Shown in pieces: positions 32,185-40,032 of a stretch of 61,435 nucleotides of DNA. Positions within the stretch are counted from its first letter, which is position 1. The number at the start of each line of letters is the position of its first letter. Below the pieces are notes generated by a model. It was not told where the DNA came from. It searched no databases and was given only the letters and a program-made list of their open reading frames with translations. Where the stretch lies: positions 1 to 61,435 of the forward strand of contig NZ_KN882184.1 of the NCBI RefSeq assembly GCF_000934755.1, given 5' to 3'. The position numbers and the translations under genes are program-made. The DNA comes from Desulfonatronovibrio magnus. GTDB taxonomy: Bacteria; Desulfobacterota; Desulfovibrionia; Desulfovibrionales; Desulfonatronovibrionaceae.

Positions 32185-35100
32185 TTATTGTTCAACCTTG
32201 TCTGGGGTAAGGTTTATGCCTGCAAGTTCGGCAAATTCCTTCAGGTCAAAACCGGTCCCAAAGCTTGCTCCATCCCGGATATTCATTTGCACAAGAGCGT
32301 CGGATTCACCCAGGCTGTCCCGCAGGCTGCTGATCACTTTGCCCAGCATCTGAGGGTTGACTGTGCGGTCATTAAAGCGGACCTGCACTGCTGATTCTCC
32401 TTCACCCACATAGAGAATAACGCCCTGAAAAGAAATATCCTGCCTGTCCCTGAAGCGGGTTATCAGATCAAAAACCTTGTCAGTGCTATCCAGACGTACT
32501 TTCTGACTGACAAGTCTGGCAGGCTTTTCATCTTTGATTTCAGGCCTTTCCTGCCCTCTGGAAGCTATGGTAAAAGTATGCTGAGCAGAGGCTTCTCCAG
32601 CAGTTGCCCGGACCTGTAGCAGTACTTTGTCATCAGGAATGGCGAACATGTCTTGATATACTATGCCTTCTCTGGGATTGGTGCCGTCTAAGGTGTAGCG
32701 GATTTCATCAGCCAGGGGGATTGTTTTAAGTTCCACCTGCCTGTGATCAGGGGTCTCCCGGACCTGGTGCTTAATCTTTATTTCCGCCACCCAGCGCACA
32801 GGCTCCCCGCTTTCATGTTCTCCTGTTGTGTCCACAACCTTGAAATACACGGTAGGATAATCTGTGCGAAAGGTTTCCAGGTCTTCCACAACATGATCTG
32901 ATTCAGACACCTGCGGTTTTGTGGAATAGTAGACCCTGGGAGAAGGGCCTGCGTCTTTGGGGTTCAGGGTAAGCTGAGCTTCACCAGTCTTTTCATCAAT
33001 GCTTTGCCTGACGATGTTCAAGCTGGTTTTGCTTTTGGGGAACGGCCCTTTTTCAATATATCCATCTGTACCCTCTCTCCATCTTCCCTGGGCAACTGCC
33101 TGGTCCTTGAGTTTTTCCAGCCCCTTCATGCCGGGCAGCCAGGGCCAGGCAGGGTTGCTTTTGGCCCGCATCAGGATATCCCGCCAGGGAGTTCTTCTGT
33201 CGCTGGTGGGCCACAAATCATTTTCAGCCATGGAAAAATAAGGAATGGGGTCTTCTAAGGCGTCCAGAGCCAGCTTGTTGTCGCAGCGCATGCTGGCCAG
33301 CATTTTTTCAATCTGCTTTTCAACATTATTTTCCACATCAGGCCGGAAGTTCAGACCGTTTTCAATGGTTGCCGCCTGCAGTCCGTCTTCTCCTGGATAG
33401 TAAAGTCTGTTGAATGCACCCTGCAGGGCCTGGATAAAAGACTCCTCGTTTTGTTCTTTCATTTCCCGGGCTTGCTCAAACAGGGGATCTCCAGGTCTGA
33501 TGGATTTCAGAATACGCTCCACTGCGTAAAGTTCCCTGAGGGTTTCTTCAACACGACCTGCCATGTGAGTGTCATTGCCTGAAAGAACCAGAAGATGATT
33601 TTTTTCTGCAAGTGAGCGGTAAAAGCGTTCAATATCTTCCGGCGGGATACGGTTGTCCGGGGGAACAACCACCAGGACCCGGCAGGAACTCAAGCTTATA
33701 TCACCAATCTCCGGCATCACCAAAACCTGCTGGTAAGCCAGACGTGAATCAGCATCAAGTTCAGCCTCAAGCCGGTTTTTCAGGGCTTTTTCCACTTTGC
33801 CCCTGGCCAGTGAGGCTGCTTCCTTCTGGACCCGTTTGATGAGGTTTTCAGTGTCTTTAAAGAAAAAGAGATCGCCTTCTGAATGCAGGTACCAGGCACT
33901 TTTGCGCACAAAATCAAAGGCTCTGGCAAATTCTTCCGGCTTTCTGTTGGGCGCAGCCAGGTACTCAATGACTTCTTCCCGGCGCAGACCCATGTGCCCT
34001 CTAACCGCCAGAGAAAGGGAAGCTGACAGAATCATTGCCGCCACCTGGCTGCCAGCGTCACTGTTCAGCTCAGCGTCAACAAGTTCGGCATGGGCATTGC
34101 CGTTGTCTGCAATATCTTTTGCAACAGCTGATGTAAGGGCTCGATTGATATTGGAAATTTCATTGGCCACCAGCTTGTCATTGAGGTTCAGGTGCTGTGT
34201 GCCAATGAGATAGACATCATTGCCGGGACGCAGCCATACAGATCTAATGGCCCGGGCTGCAAACTGAAGCAGGCCGCGGGTTTCTCGAAAATCCGGGTTG
34301 TCCCTGAAAAGGGCTACAAGATGTTTGAAAGAAGGGTGGAAAGGATAAGTACTTCGAACTTCCTCAGCCACCTGCTCTAAGCTCCTGGCGGTCAGGTAAC
34401 CGCTGTCTTCAGCAGCCTTGATCTGGTCGGCATAAGCTTCAGCTACCTCATCAATATCCTGTATAGACGGCAGATCTGCAAAAAGACGTTTCTTGAGGAT
34501 TTCGTAAATTTCGTTGCCTTCCATGGAAACCGGAGTAATGATGCGGGCCTGACGGCGTACTTCACGGTGCACATCAGCCACAAGCCTGCGGATTTCCTTG
34601 ACCTGGTCCCGGTATGTGTCAGTCAGATTGGCCAGGACAATGCAGCAGCGTGGAAGTTCCATGGCAGCCATAAACAGATTTGAAAGAGCTCTGGTCAGAA
34701 CATCGGCCAGTGTGCCCCTGCCCACTGAAACTGTCCGGGCCTCAAGAAAATAGGGAGGTAGTTCATCAAATAGAAGAAGTGCAGGCTGATCTCCAATGAT
34801 ACTTTTCCAATCCTCTTTGCCTGGGGCTTTGGGGCCGTGCTCCCAGAAGGGACGCATAGCATCCTCCTTGCCAAGCTGTTCAGCAAGTTCCCCCCAGAGA
34901 TAATGGTCAGGACTGTTGCGTCCGTCAAAAACAGCTACCCTGGCAGGCTGACCATCCAATCTTTCCAAGACATCCAGAGGCACAACTGATGAGCGCAGGT
35001 CAGGATATTTGGCCGTAAGCCCAAGTGCAGCCATAAGATGAGATTTACCACCTCCCATGGCCTGGGCAAGTTCATAAACAGCCTGACCTGACTGTCCCGC

Positions 35101-35283
35101 AAGCCTGAGCAGTCCCTGAGCCAGAAGATCTTCCATGCCGGCAGTCATATAGCTTCTGGCAAAAAAATCCCGACCTTTATCAGAAGAATGAATGATCTGG
35201 AGCAGGTTTTCAACTCCACCGGAAACCTGGTATTCAAGGGTTGACTCGTGAAGGGTACAGGCGTCTTTGACGGTTTTGAGCAT
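32185..35283 (-). CDS. DUF499 ATPase of the defence locus
   Basis: A 1032-residue protein, first gene of the locus. It has a Walker A motif in 'AQAMGGGKSHLMAALGL' (residues about 73-89) and a probable Walker B, 'ALLLFDELPPYFLEAR', near 170, placing it with DUF499 AAA-type ATPases. The remaining 650 residues contain a large helical region and several C-terminal beta-rich modules ('VVDTTGEHESGEPVRWVAEI', 'YVGEGESAVQVRFND'). It is expected to couple ATP hydrolysis to DNA sensing or remodelling with the methylase and helicase. It overlaps nothing upstream, and the intergenic region before it probably holds the promoter of the locus. Confidence 0.9.
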   Translation of the reverse strand: MLKTVKDACTLHESTLEYQVSGGVENLLQIIHSSDKGRDFFARSYMTAGMEDLLAQGLLRLAGQSGQAVYELAQAMGGGKSHLMAALGLTAKYPDLRSSVVPLDVLERLDGQPARVAVFDGRNSPDHYLWGELAEQLGKEDAMRPFWEHGPKAPGKEDWKSIIGDQPALLLFDELPPYFLEARTVSVGRGTLADVLTRALSNLFMAAMELPRCCIVLANLTDTYRDQVKEIRRLVADVHREVRRQARIITPVSMEGNEIYEILKKRLFADLPSIQDIDEVAEAYADQIKAAEDSGYLTARSLEQVAEEVRSTYPFHPSFKHLVALFRDNPDFRETRGLLQFAARAIRSVWLRPGNDVYLIGTQHLNLNDKLVANEISNINRALTSAVAKDIADNGNAHAELVDAELNSDAGSQVAAMILSASLSLAVRGHMGLRREEVIEYLAAPNRKPEEFARAFDFVRKSAWYLHSEGDLFFFKDTENLIKRVQKEAASLARGKVEKALKNRLEAELDADSRLAYQQVLVMPEIGDISLSSCRVLVVVPPDNRIPPEDIERFYRSLAEKNHLLVLSGNDTHMAGRVEETLRELYAVERILKSIRPGDPLFEQAREMKEQNEESFIQALQGAFNRLYYPGEDGLQAATIENGLNFRPDVENNVEKQIEKMLASMRCDNKLALDALEDPIPYFSMAENDLWPTSDRRTPWRDILMRAKSNPAWPWLPGMKGLEKLKDQAVAQGRWREGTDGYIEKGPFPKSKTSLNIVRQSIDEKTGEAQLTLNPKDAGPSPRVYYSTKPQVSESDHVVEDLETFRTDYPTVYFKVVDTTGEHESGEPVRWVAEIKIKHQVRETPDHRQVELKTIPLADEIRYTLDGTNPREGIVYQDMFAIPDDKVLLQVRATAGEASAQHTFTIASRGQERPEIKDEKPARLVSQKVRLDSTDKVFDLITRFRDRQDISFQGVILYVGEGESAVQVRFNDRTVNPQMLGKVISSLRDSLGESDALVQMNIRDGASFGTGFDLKEFAELAGINLTPDKVEQ

Positions 35284-35406
35284 TATGTCACCTCGAAGAA
35301 AGTAAAAAAAGGTAGAATATGGCAGTAGCCGGTTTTATGCCATCAAAAGTACATGCTTGCAACAGCAATGATTCAGAGCGGATATGATTTCACCTGTTAT
35401 GCAGGG

Positions 35407-35568
35407 CTACATAATCTTTCCGAGCAGATAATAAGTTAAGACGCCCGCTCCCAGCGAGCCGTATATGAACAGTCAGGGCAGGCAGTTTGTTCCCTTCTTC
35501 CAGAGCAGAAGGCCAAAGACCGAAGCACCGGCCAGGATGGAAAGAATCAATTGTAGTCCAAAGGTCAT
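35407..35568 (-). pseudogene. Small two-helix membrane protein frame interrupted by TGA
   Basis: The frame starts MTFGLQLILSILAGASVFGL, continues to 'KKGTNCLP', meets TGA after 31 codons, and then goes on in the same frame with a second hydrophobic helix 'LFIYGSLGAGVLTYYLLGKI' to TAG at codon 54. This looks like a nonsense mutation in a small hydrophobic protein. Selenocysteine insertion is conceivable but no clear SECIS hairpin is seen just after the TGA. Family unknown. Confidence 0.4.
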
Positions 35569-35793
35569 GTTCAGCTCTCAGCAAATATAATTTATTTAGA
35601 AAGGCAGGTATAAGATTGTTGAGAATTTTGCATACATCAGGAATGATTTTCAGACAAGAAGAAATTGTAGAGGACTATTGTGGGGCTTAGGGGATTGGGG
35701 CATGGATGAGGGAAAGATATGCCAAAACCGACCTGATCAGGACCAGCGACGAAGTTAAACCATTTTTAAGAGCAATGTAGAGCTGAAAAAGCG

Positions 35794-35823
35794 CTTGGAA
35801 TAATATGCTTGTTGTTTGCCATG
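35794..35823 (-). pseudogene. 5' fragment of a DUF4143 ATPase gene
   Basis: Reads 'MANNKHIIPS' and then loses similarity and soon stops. It matches the start of the ATPase gene at 42762-42791 with about two differences in 30 bp, so it is debris from a third copy or from recombination. Confidence 0.6.
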
Positions 35824-35865
35824 CTTTTCCCGTGCCCGGTTTATCAGGCATTTTACGATGTACGG

Positions 35866-35895
35866 AGGCCACCCTTTTTGAAGGGGTGGCCTTTT
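35866..35895 (+). terminator. Intrinsic terminator
   Basis: AGGCCACCC and GGGTGGCCT form a 9-bp perfect stem around a 9-nt loop, followed by TTTT on the plus strand. The following GTGGTATGGGA segment is conserved after three genes or gene remnants (23.36, 35.89 and 39.99 kb). Confidence 0.75.
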
Positions 35896-35914
35896 GTGTG
35901 GTATGGGAAGAGAA

Positions 35915-36931
35915 TTAGTTGTCGGTAATCTTTCGGACTTGATCAGTGAATTGTTCCATGGTTTCTGCTCTCAATGAGTAGTCAAAGAGGGCGTCCAGAA
36001 TCTCTAATGATTGTATTGTTTTTATGCGATTAACTATTTCAGGCTGCAGGATTCCAAACTTGGAGTTGACCAGTTTGAAGATTGAGTCTCTTGCTTTTTT
36101 GGTTTCACCTCTCTGTTCTCCAACCCCCTCCCAGTAAGGTCTCCTTGATTGCTCAACCCTTTTTTCAATTTCTTGCATTGCTACTCCTACCATATCCTTA
36201 CCTCCTGGAAATCGTCTGGTATGCTCAGTTACCTGCTCCTCACTCAAGGAGCCGGACGCCAGTACGTATTTCAAAATATTAAACAGATATTCTTTTCTTT
36301 TATCCTCATCAGGCAACTGTTCAAGTAAGTCAAATATTTCCTGCAGCTTTATGTCCAGTTCAGGGAAGTGAATGTACTTAAAGAGCAGGTGAAATATTTC
36401 CATAAGGATAGAGGTTTTGAAAGCCTCGTCTCCCATATGGGTTATGTCATGCAGTAAATGCCTGAACTTAGGAATAAAAACCCTGAATGACTCATGGGGG
36501 ATATCAAAATAATCTTCAAAGTTGTGGCTGAAGTTCCACTTACTTATACCATGATAGATAATCACGGGAATGACTATAGGCAAGTAACCTGCCAGCTTGT
36601 TACGTCTGTACAGGTTCATCCATTTCTGGACCGAATAGTGAAGAGCTTGAAGCAGTGCGTATCTATCCAAGTAGCTTTTATGTTCAAACAGAAAATAGAG
36701 CTCTACCATCTCGTCGCTGTTTTTTAGCCGAACCCTGACAACCACGTCAGTAAGAAATTCTTTGAACTCTTCAGCTACAAACCCGCTGATATCAATTTCT
36801 ATTACTGACAGATCTAAGTAGGCCTTGATTTCATCCGGTATGTAATATTTGATGAAATCTCGGACCAGCTCTTCATCCTGGAAAAAGGTCTTGAAGCCTA
36901 CATCGTGTGGGGATGGAATTTCAAATGACAT
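35915..36931 (-). CDS. Rpn family recombination-promoting nuclease / putative transposase
   Basis: A 338-residue protein of the Rpn/PDDEXK_2 family. The N-terminus 'IPSPHDVGFKTFFQDEELVR' and 'FKEFLTDVVVRVRLKNSD' followed by 'VELYFLFEHKSYLDRYALLQ' give the D and E-x-K residues of a PD-(D/E)xK nuclease. Family members (RpnA-E) cut DNA and raise recombination; they occur in many near-identical genomic copies. The start at MSFEIPSP is chosen because the longer upstream frame is hydrophobic and repeat-derived. A remnant of a second copy lies at the end of the helicase gene. The C-terminal third is helical and variable. Confidence 0.88.
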   Translation of the reverse strand: MSFEIPSPHDVGFKTFFQDEELVRDFIKYYIPDEIKAYLDLSVIEIDISGFVAEEFKEFLTDVVVRVRLKNSDEMVELYFLFEHKSYLDRYALLQALHYSVQKWMNLYRRNKLAGYLPIVIPVIIYHGISKWNFSHNFEDYFDIPHESFRVFIPKFRHLLHDITHMGDEAFKTSILMEIFHLLFKYIHFPELDIKLQEIFDLLEQLPDEDKRKEYLFNILKYVLASGSLSEEQVTEHTRRFPGGKDMVGVAMQEIEKRVEQSRRPYWEGVGEQRGETKKARDSIFKLVNSKFGILQPEIVNRIKTIQSLEILDALFDYSLRAETMEQFTDQVRKITDN

Positions 36932-37072
36932 AGTGGTCTTAAAACATTGTAAGAGGATTATATACGTGCATAGGTACAAATGTAGTATGGTTTTAAGGAG
37001 CAGGCAAGAGAAAAATGAAAGGCCCAGACTACGAACGAGCAAGTCTCTTCATGGAATTGAGAGGAATTTAGG

Positions 37073-37204
37073 GGAGCATTACGCGTTTCTGAAAACTTTA
37101 ATTTTGAGTTGAATGTCATAGCTATTTTTAATGTTAAAACCCGATTGTGTCGGCTTAGCACGGGGACTGTCCCTCATTGACTTTTCAGAAACGCGTAATG
37201 CTCC
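37073..37204. mobile_element. MITE-like element B
   Basis: 132 bp bounded by 23-bp inverted repeats (GGAGCATTACGCGTTTCTGA plus AAA on the left, the reverse complement on the right) with one GGGACTGTCCC palindrome inside (37163-37173). No target duplication is visible; the right side adjoins sequence that looks recombined, at the end of the BON gene. Confidence 0.8.
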
Positions 37205-37241
37205 TGAACCATCAGCCCCTGGAGGGCCCCGCAACCCAACC

Positions 37242-37649
37242 TTAAGAATAGCTTAGCAGGTCAGGCAATGCCGGCAGGGCCAGGGCAGTTGCCCTGCCCA
37301 CATGCTCAGGAGATTCCACACTCCCGGTAAGAGTTACCCTGCCTTCTGAAGTTGAAGCGGAAATATCAAACACTGACAACTCAGAATCGGAAGCCAGCCT
37401 GGCTTCAACAGTTGCAGTTATGCGCACATCGTCTGCGGTATCAAGGGCTTCATCACTTACCTCTCGGGCTTTGCGTCTCACTACTTCGCCCTGTTCAGCC
37501 AGTTCCTGCTGGATATCTTCAGCCCGCAGTTCCAGGGCTTCCATTTTTGCTTCCAGACCATCATCCTCAGGCTGCTCTGTGATCAGGAACAGAATCGCTC
37601 CAGCCCCGATAATAACGCCAATAAGCAAAAAAATAATACTTTTCATCAT
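37242..37649 (-). CDS. Membrane-anchored BON-domain protein with altered C-terminus
   Basis: A 135-residue protein: N-terminal membrane anchor ('IIFLLIGVIIGAGAILFLIT'), a charged coiled-coil linker (about 28-70) and a BON domain ('VRITATVEARLASDSELSVF', 'GRVTLTGSVESPEHVGRATA'). BON domains bind membranes or other envelope components. The domain stops short: the last residues, 'ALPALPDLLS', are encoded by 30 bp nearly identical to the 3' end of the ATPase gene at 40.05 kb, in the same frame. So the C-terminus appears truncated and replaced by recombination. GGAGG precedes an ATGATG start. Confidence 0.78.
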   Translation of the reverse strand: MMKSIIFLLIGVIIGAGAILFLITEQPEDDGLEAKMEALELRAEDIQQELAEQGEVVRRKAREVSDEALDTADDVRITATVEARLASDSELSVFDISASTSEGRVTLTGSVESPEHVGRATALALPALPDLLSYS

Positions 37650-37678
37650 ATTCCTCCATTATTTACAGATTATTGAAC

Positions 37679-39325
37679 TCAAAAAAACTTCACTGCAATC
37701 CAGACCAGGACCCCTGCAAAAAACGCATAGCCGGCTCCAATGAGCGCGTTATTTCTGATGACAAGGCCTTCCTTACCCAGAAGACCGACTGTAGTAAGCA
37801 CAGCCACCACATTATGCACGCAGATCATGTTGCCGGCAGCGCCTCCAACAGCCTGCAGGGCCAGAACAGGCTGTACCAGAAGTCCGCTTTGCACTGCTGT
37901 ATTGTGCTGCAGAACACCGAACATTATATTTGAGACTGTATTACTGCCTGAAATGAATGTCCCCAGAGCGCCCACCAGAGGAGCCAGAAAATACCAGTTT
38001 GCCCCTGCTATGTCCGAAGCTGCCCGGGCGACAACAAGAAGCATGCCTTCTCTGCCGTCAGTGCCCCCTGAATTCATCATAATATAGACCATAAGCAGGG
38101 CTGAAACCAGGGCAACTGTTGCTGAACCTACCATTGATCCTGTCTTTTTGACTGCGCCAAAAGCCTCCTGCCATTTCATTTTCTGCATCAGGGGAATACA
38201 AAGGGCCAAAAGCGCAAAAGGTATGATACCCGGATTATATAATGGTGAGATATCAACGCTTATTCCTGTTCCCAGAATGTTGTCCCAGCCTGGATTCCAC
38301 TGCTGCAGCCAGCTTGAAAGATTAATCTGCTCCAGCCTGGTTATGAGAAGCAGAAGGCCCACTAATATATAAGGCAGCCAGGCCATCCACCCGCTCATGT
38401 CCCTACGGTCATCAGGAGCTCCTGTACCGGCCTTGATTTTTCCTTCCCAGTAAGAAGGCCATGAGCTCTTTTCCGGAAAATTCCAGTCTTTTCGCGGCAG
38501 CAAAAAACCTTTAGAAAGCGCAAACAAAAATATGGGCAGACCTATGAGAGCCCCCAGAAGCGCGGGCAGCTCCGGCCCTGTTAAAACAGCGATTAAAAGT
38601 TGAGGGATCGTAAACACGGCGCCGGCAAACAATGCCAGAGGCCATATTTCACGTCCTTTTTTTATTGATCCTTCAGCAATTGCGGTCATGAGGCAGACAA
38701 CTATCAGGGGCATAAAAATGCCCAGCACAAGATGAAGCATGGCCACCTGGACGGAGATATCATGCAGAAATGCGCTGAAGCTTACTGACTCAGGAAGCGA
38801 AACCACATCCCTCAATGCTTCAAATCCCCCATGAATGGGCACCCCCACTGCTCCGAAAGATACTGCCACGCTGTTTGCAACAAGAGTAACAACAGCAGCT
38901 ATAAACGGCGGGAAACCCATACCCACCAGTAGTGGAGCGGCTACAGCGGCCGGCGTTCCAAAACCTGCGGCTCCTTCCAGGAAAGAGCCGAAAAGCCAGG
39001 CAATAATCAGTACCTGAACTCTGCGGTCTCTGGATACTGAAGCCATGGAAGAAGAAATCCCGCCCATTCCTCCGCTTTTTTTCATGAGCTGGAGAATTAG
39101 AATGGCACCAAATACGATGAGCAGAATATCCACTGCATTCACCAGCCCGGCCAGGCTTGCGGCAATAAGCTGAGCCAGGGGCACCTGCCACACGGCAACA
39201 GCTATAACCGCCGCCACAAGCAGGCCCACAGGCATGGCCCTGCTTGAAGGCCACATGAATCCCACCATCAAAATACCTACAACCACTATGGGCGCTATGG
39301 CCAGCAGCGGCATGATTATATCCAT
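37679..39325 (-). CDS. lctP: L-lactate permease
   Basis: A 548-residue integral membrane protein of the LctP family with about 12-14 helices, importing lactate (and possibly glycolate) with protons or sodium. Family blocks are 'FGSFLEGAAGFGTPAAVAAP' near residue 112, 'FGAVGVPIHGGFEAL' and the C-terminal 'LVGALGTFISGSNTVSNIMF' and 'AVGGAAGNMICVHNVVAVLT'. Lactate is a main electron donor of many sulfate reducers. The gene lies between the BON gene and a repeat-filled gap; lactate dehydrogenase and PEP synthase are encoded 15-20 kb away. No membrane topology break or frameshift is seen. Confidence 0.95.
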   Translation of the reverse strand: MDIIMPLLAIAPIVVVGILMVGFMWPSSRAMPVGLLVAAVIAVAVWQVPLAQLIAASLAGLVNAVDILLIVFGAILILQLMKKSGGMGGISSSMASVSRDRRVQVLIIAWLFGSFLEGAAGFGTPAAVAAPLLVGMGFPPFIAAVVTLVANSVAVSFGAVGVPIHGGFEALRDVVSLPESVSFSAFLHDISVQVAMLHLVLGIFMPLIVVCLMTAIAEGSIKKGREIWPLALFAGAVFTIPQLLIAVLTGPELPALLGALIGLPIFLFALSKGFLLPRKDWNFPEKSSWPSYWEGKIKAGTGAPDDRRDMSGWMAWLPYILVGLLLLITRLEQINLSSWLQQWNPGWDNILGTGISVDISPLYNPGIIPFALLALCIPLMQKMKWQEAFGAVKKTGSMVGSATVALVSALLMVYIMMNSGGTDGREGMLLVVARAASDIAGANWYFLAPLVGALGTFISGSNTVSNIMFGVLQHNTAVQSGLLVQPVLALQAVGGAAGNMICVHNVVAVLTTVGLLGKEGLVIRNNALIGAGYAFFAGVLVWIAVKFF

Positions 39326-39597
39326 GAACCTTTCCTTTCACAGCTGTTCATTAGTGGCTTACTCCTGAAACCCTGCCTGTCCCGTTAAACAACGCCCCGC
39401 GTTCCTGCTTTGCTGGGTTTAACTGGGGTCACAAAAAACAAGAAAGTTATGAACCACAAAGGCACGAATGACACAAAGTCTCTAAAAGCAAGGAGTCCTG
39501 TCTTGCTTGGCGATCTTTGCGCCTTTGCGTGAGAATGATCTCTTGGGTTGCAGGCAAAGCCAGATTAGTTGTAACAGTTTAGTTGTGCCATTTGCAT

Positions 39598-39657
39598 GTT
39601 GCACAAGGACTGTCCCCTGCTTCGGAACTGTCCCCGATTATTTCTAAAAAAATGCCC
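39598..39657. repeat. Decayed right half of a MITE-like element
   Basis: GGACTGTCCCCTGCTTCGG and AACTGTCCCC, then a degenerate terminal repeat ending ATGCTCCCC. The interior order is the same as in element A. No left end is seen. Confidence 0.6.
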
Positions 39658-39807
39658 TATGCTCCCCTTAATACTTACTTCATCTGGAAAAATGTATTGA
39701 TACTGCCCGGAAAACCCTGGCATGCTGATATTATCCAAAAATCCGGAGCCGCAGTTTAAAGTATGGTGTTCCCAAAAATCATGGCAATAAGTATAATCCT
39801 GTATTTA

Positions 39808-39943
39808 AAGATTTCCCTGCAAAAAGTCAGGAAATGAGCGACTCGGCAAAAAGTATCTTCATAACTCTTTGTTTTTACTGTCTCCTGTCTCCTGTCTCCT
39901 GACTCCTGCGACTGCAAAAAAGGATTTTTGCAGTCGAATCTTT
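39808..39943 (+). repeat. About 150-bp dispersed repeat with terminal hairpin, copy 2
   Basis: Same orientation as 5309-5475 but lacking its central GC-rich hairpin; it has CTGTCTC repeated three times instead. It ends with the same GACTGCAAAAA/TTTTTGCAGTC stem-loop. Confidence 0.8.
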
Positions 39944-40032
39944 AAAATAGTTTCCAGCCGGAAATTCCGGATGCTTTTCTCCTTTGGTGCGGGGTGGCCT
40001 TTTGTGTGGTATGGGAAGGGAGTTAAGAGATT

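Larger units (their letters stand above)
35284..35914. other. Gap between the defence locus and the Rpn gene
   Basis: Contains an interrupted small membrane-protein frame, a 30-bp fragment of the 5' end of a DUF4143 ATPase gene and a plus-strand terminator. A stretch near 35823-35847 resembles part of the transporter gene at 43.7 kb (TTTTCCCGTGCCCGG shared). The rest shows nothing recognisable. Confidence 0.55.
39326..40032. other. Repeat mosaic upstream of the lactate permease
   Basis: No gene seen. It contains an 'AACCACAAAGGCACGAATGA' segment of a widespread bacterial repeat type, a decayed MITE right end at 39598-39657, the second copy of the 150-bp repeat at 39808-39943, and the conserved GTGGCCTTTTGTGTGGT flank at 39985-40010. 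The promoter of the permease must lie at the left end of this gap. Confidence 0.6.

Noticed and set aside
23536-35283. DISARM or BREX system
   Set aside because: The methylase is DUF1156 type and the ATPase is DUF499 type; no DUF1998 protein, PglZ or BrxL-like protein is present, so the helicase-methylase-ATPase type fits better.
35687-35872. Small gene on the minus strand with similarity to part of the UMF1 transporter
   Set aside because: Only a short PDKPGTGKA-like stretch matches; the frame includes a terminator stem and the ATPase 5' fragment, so it is debris.
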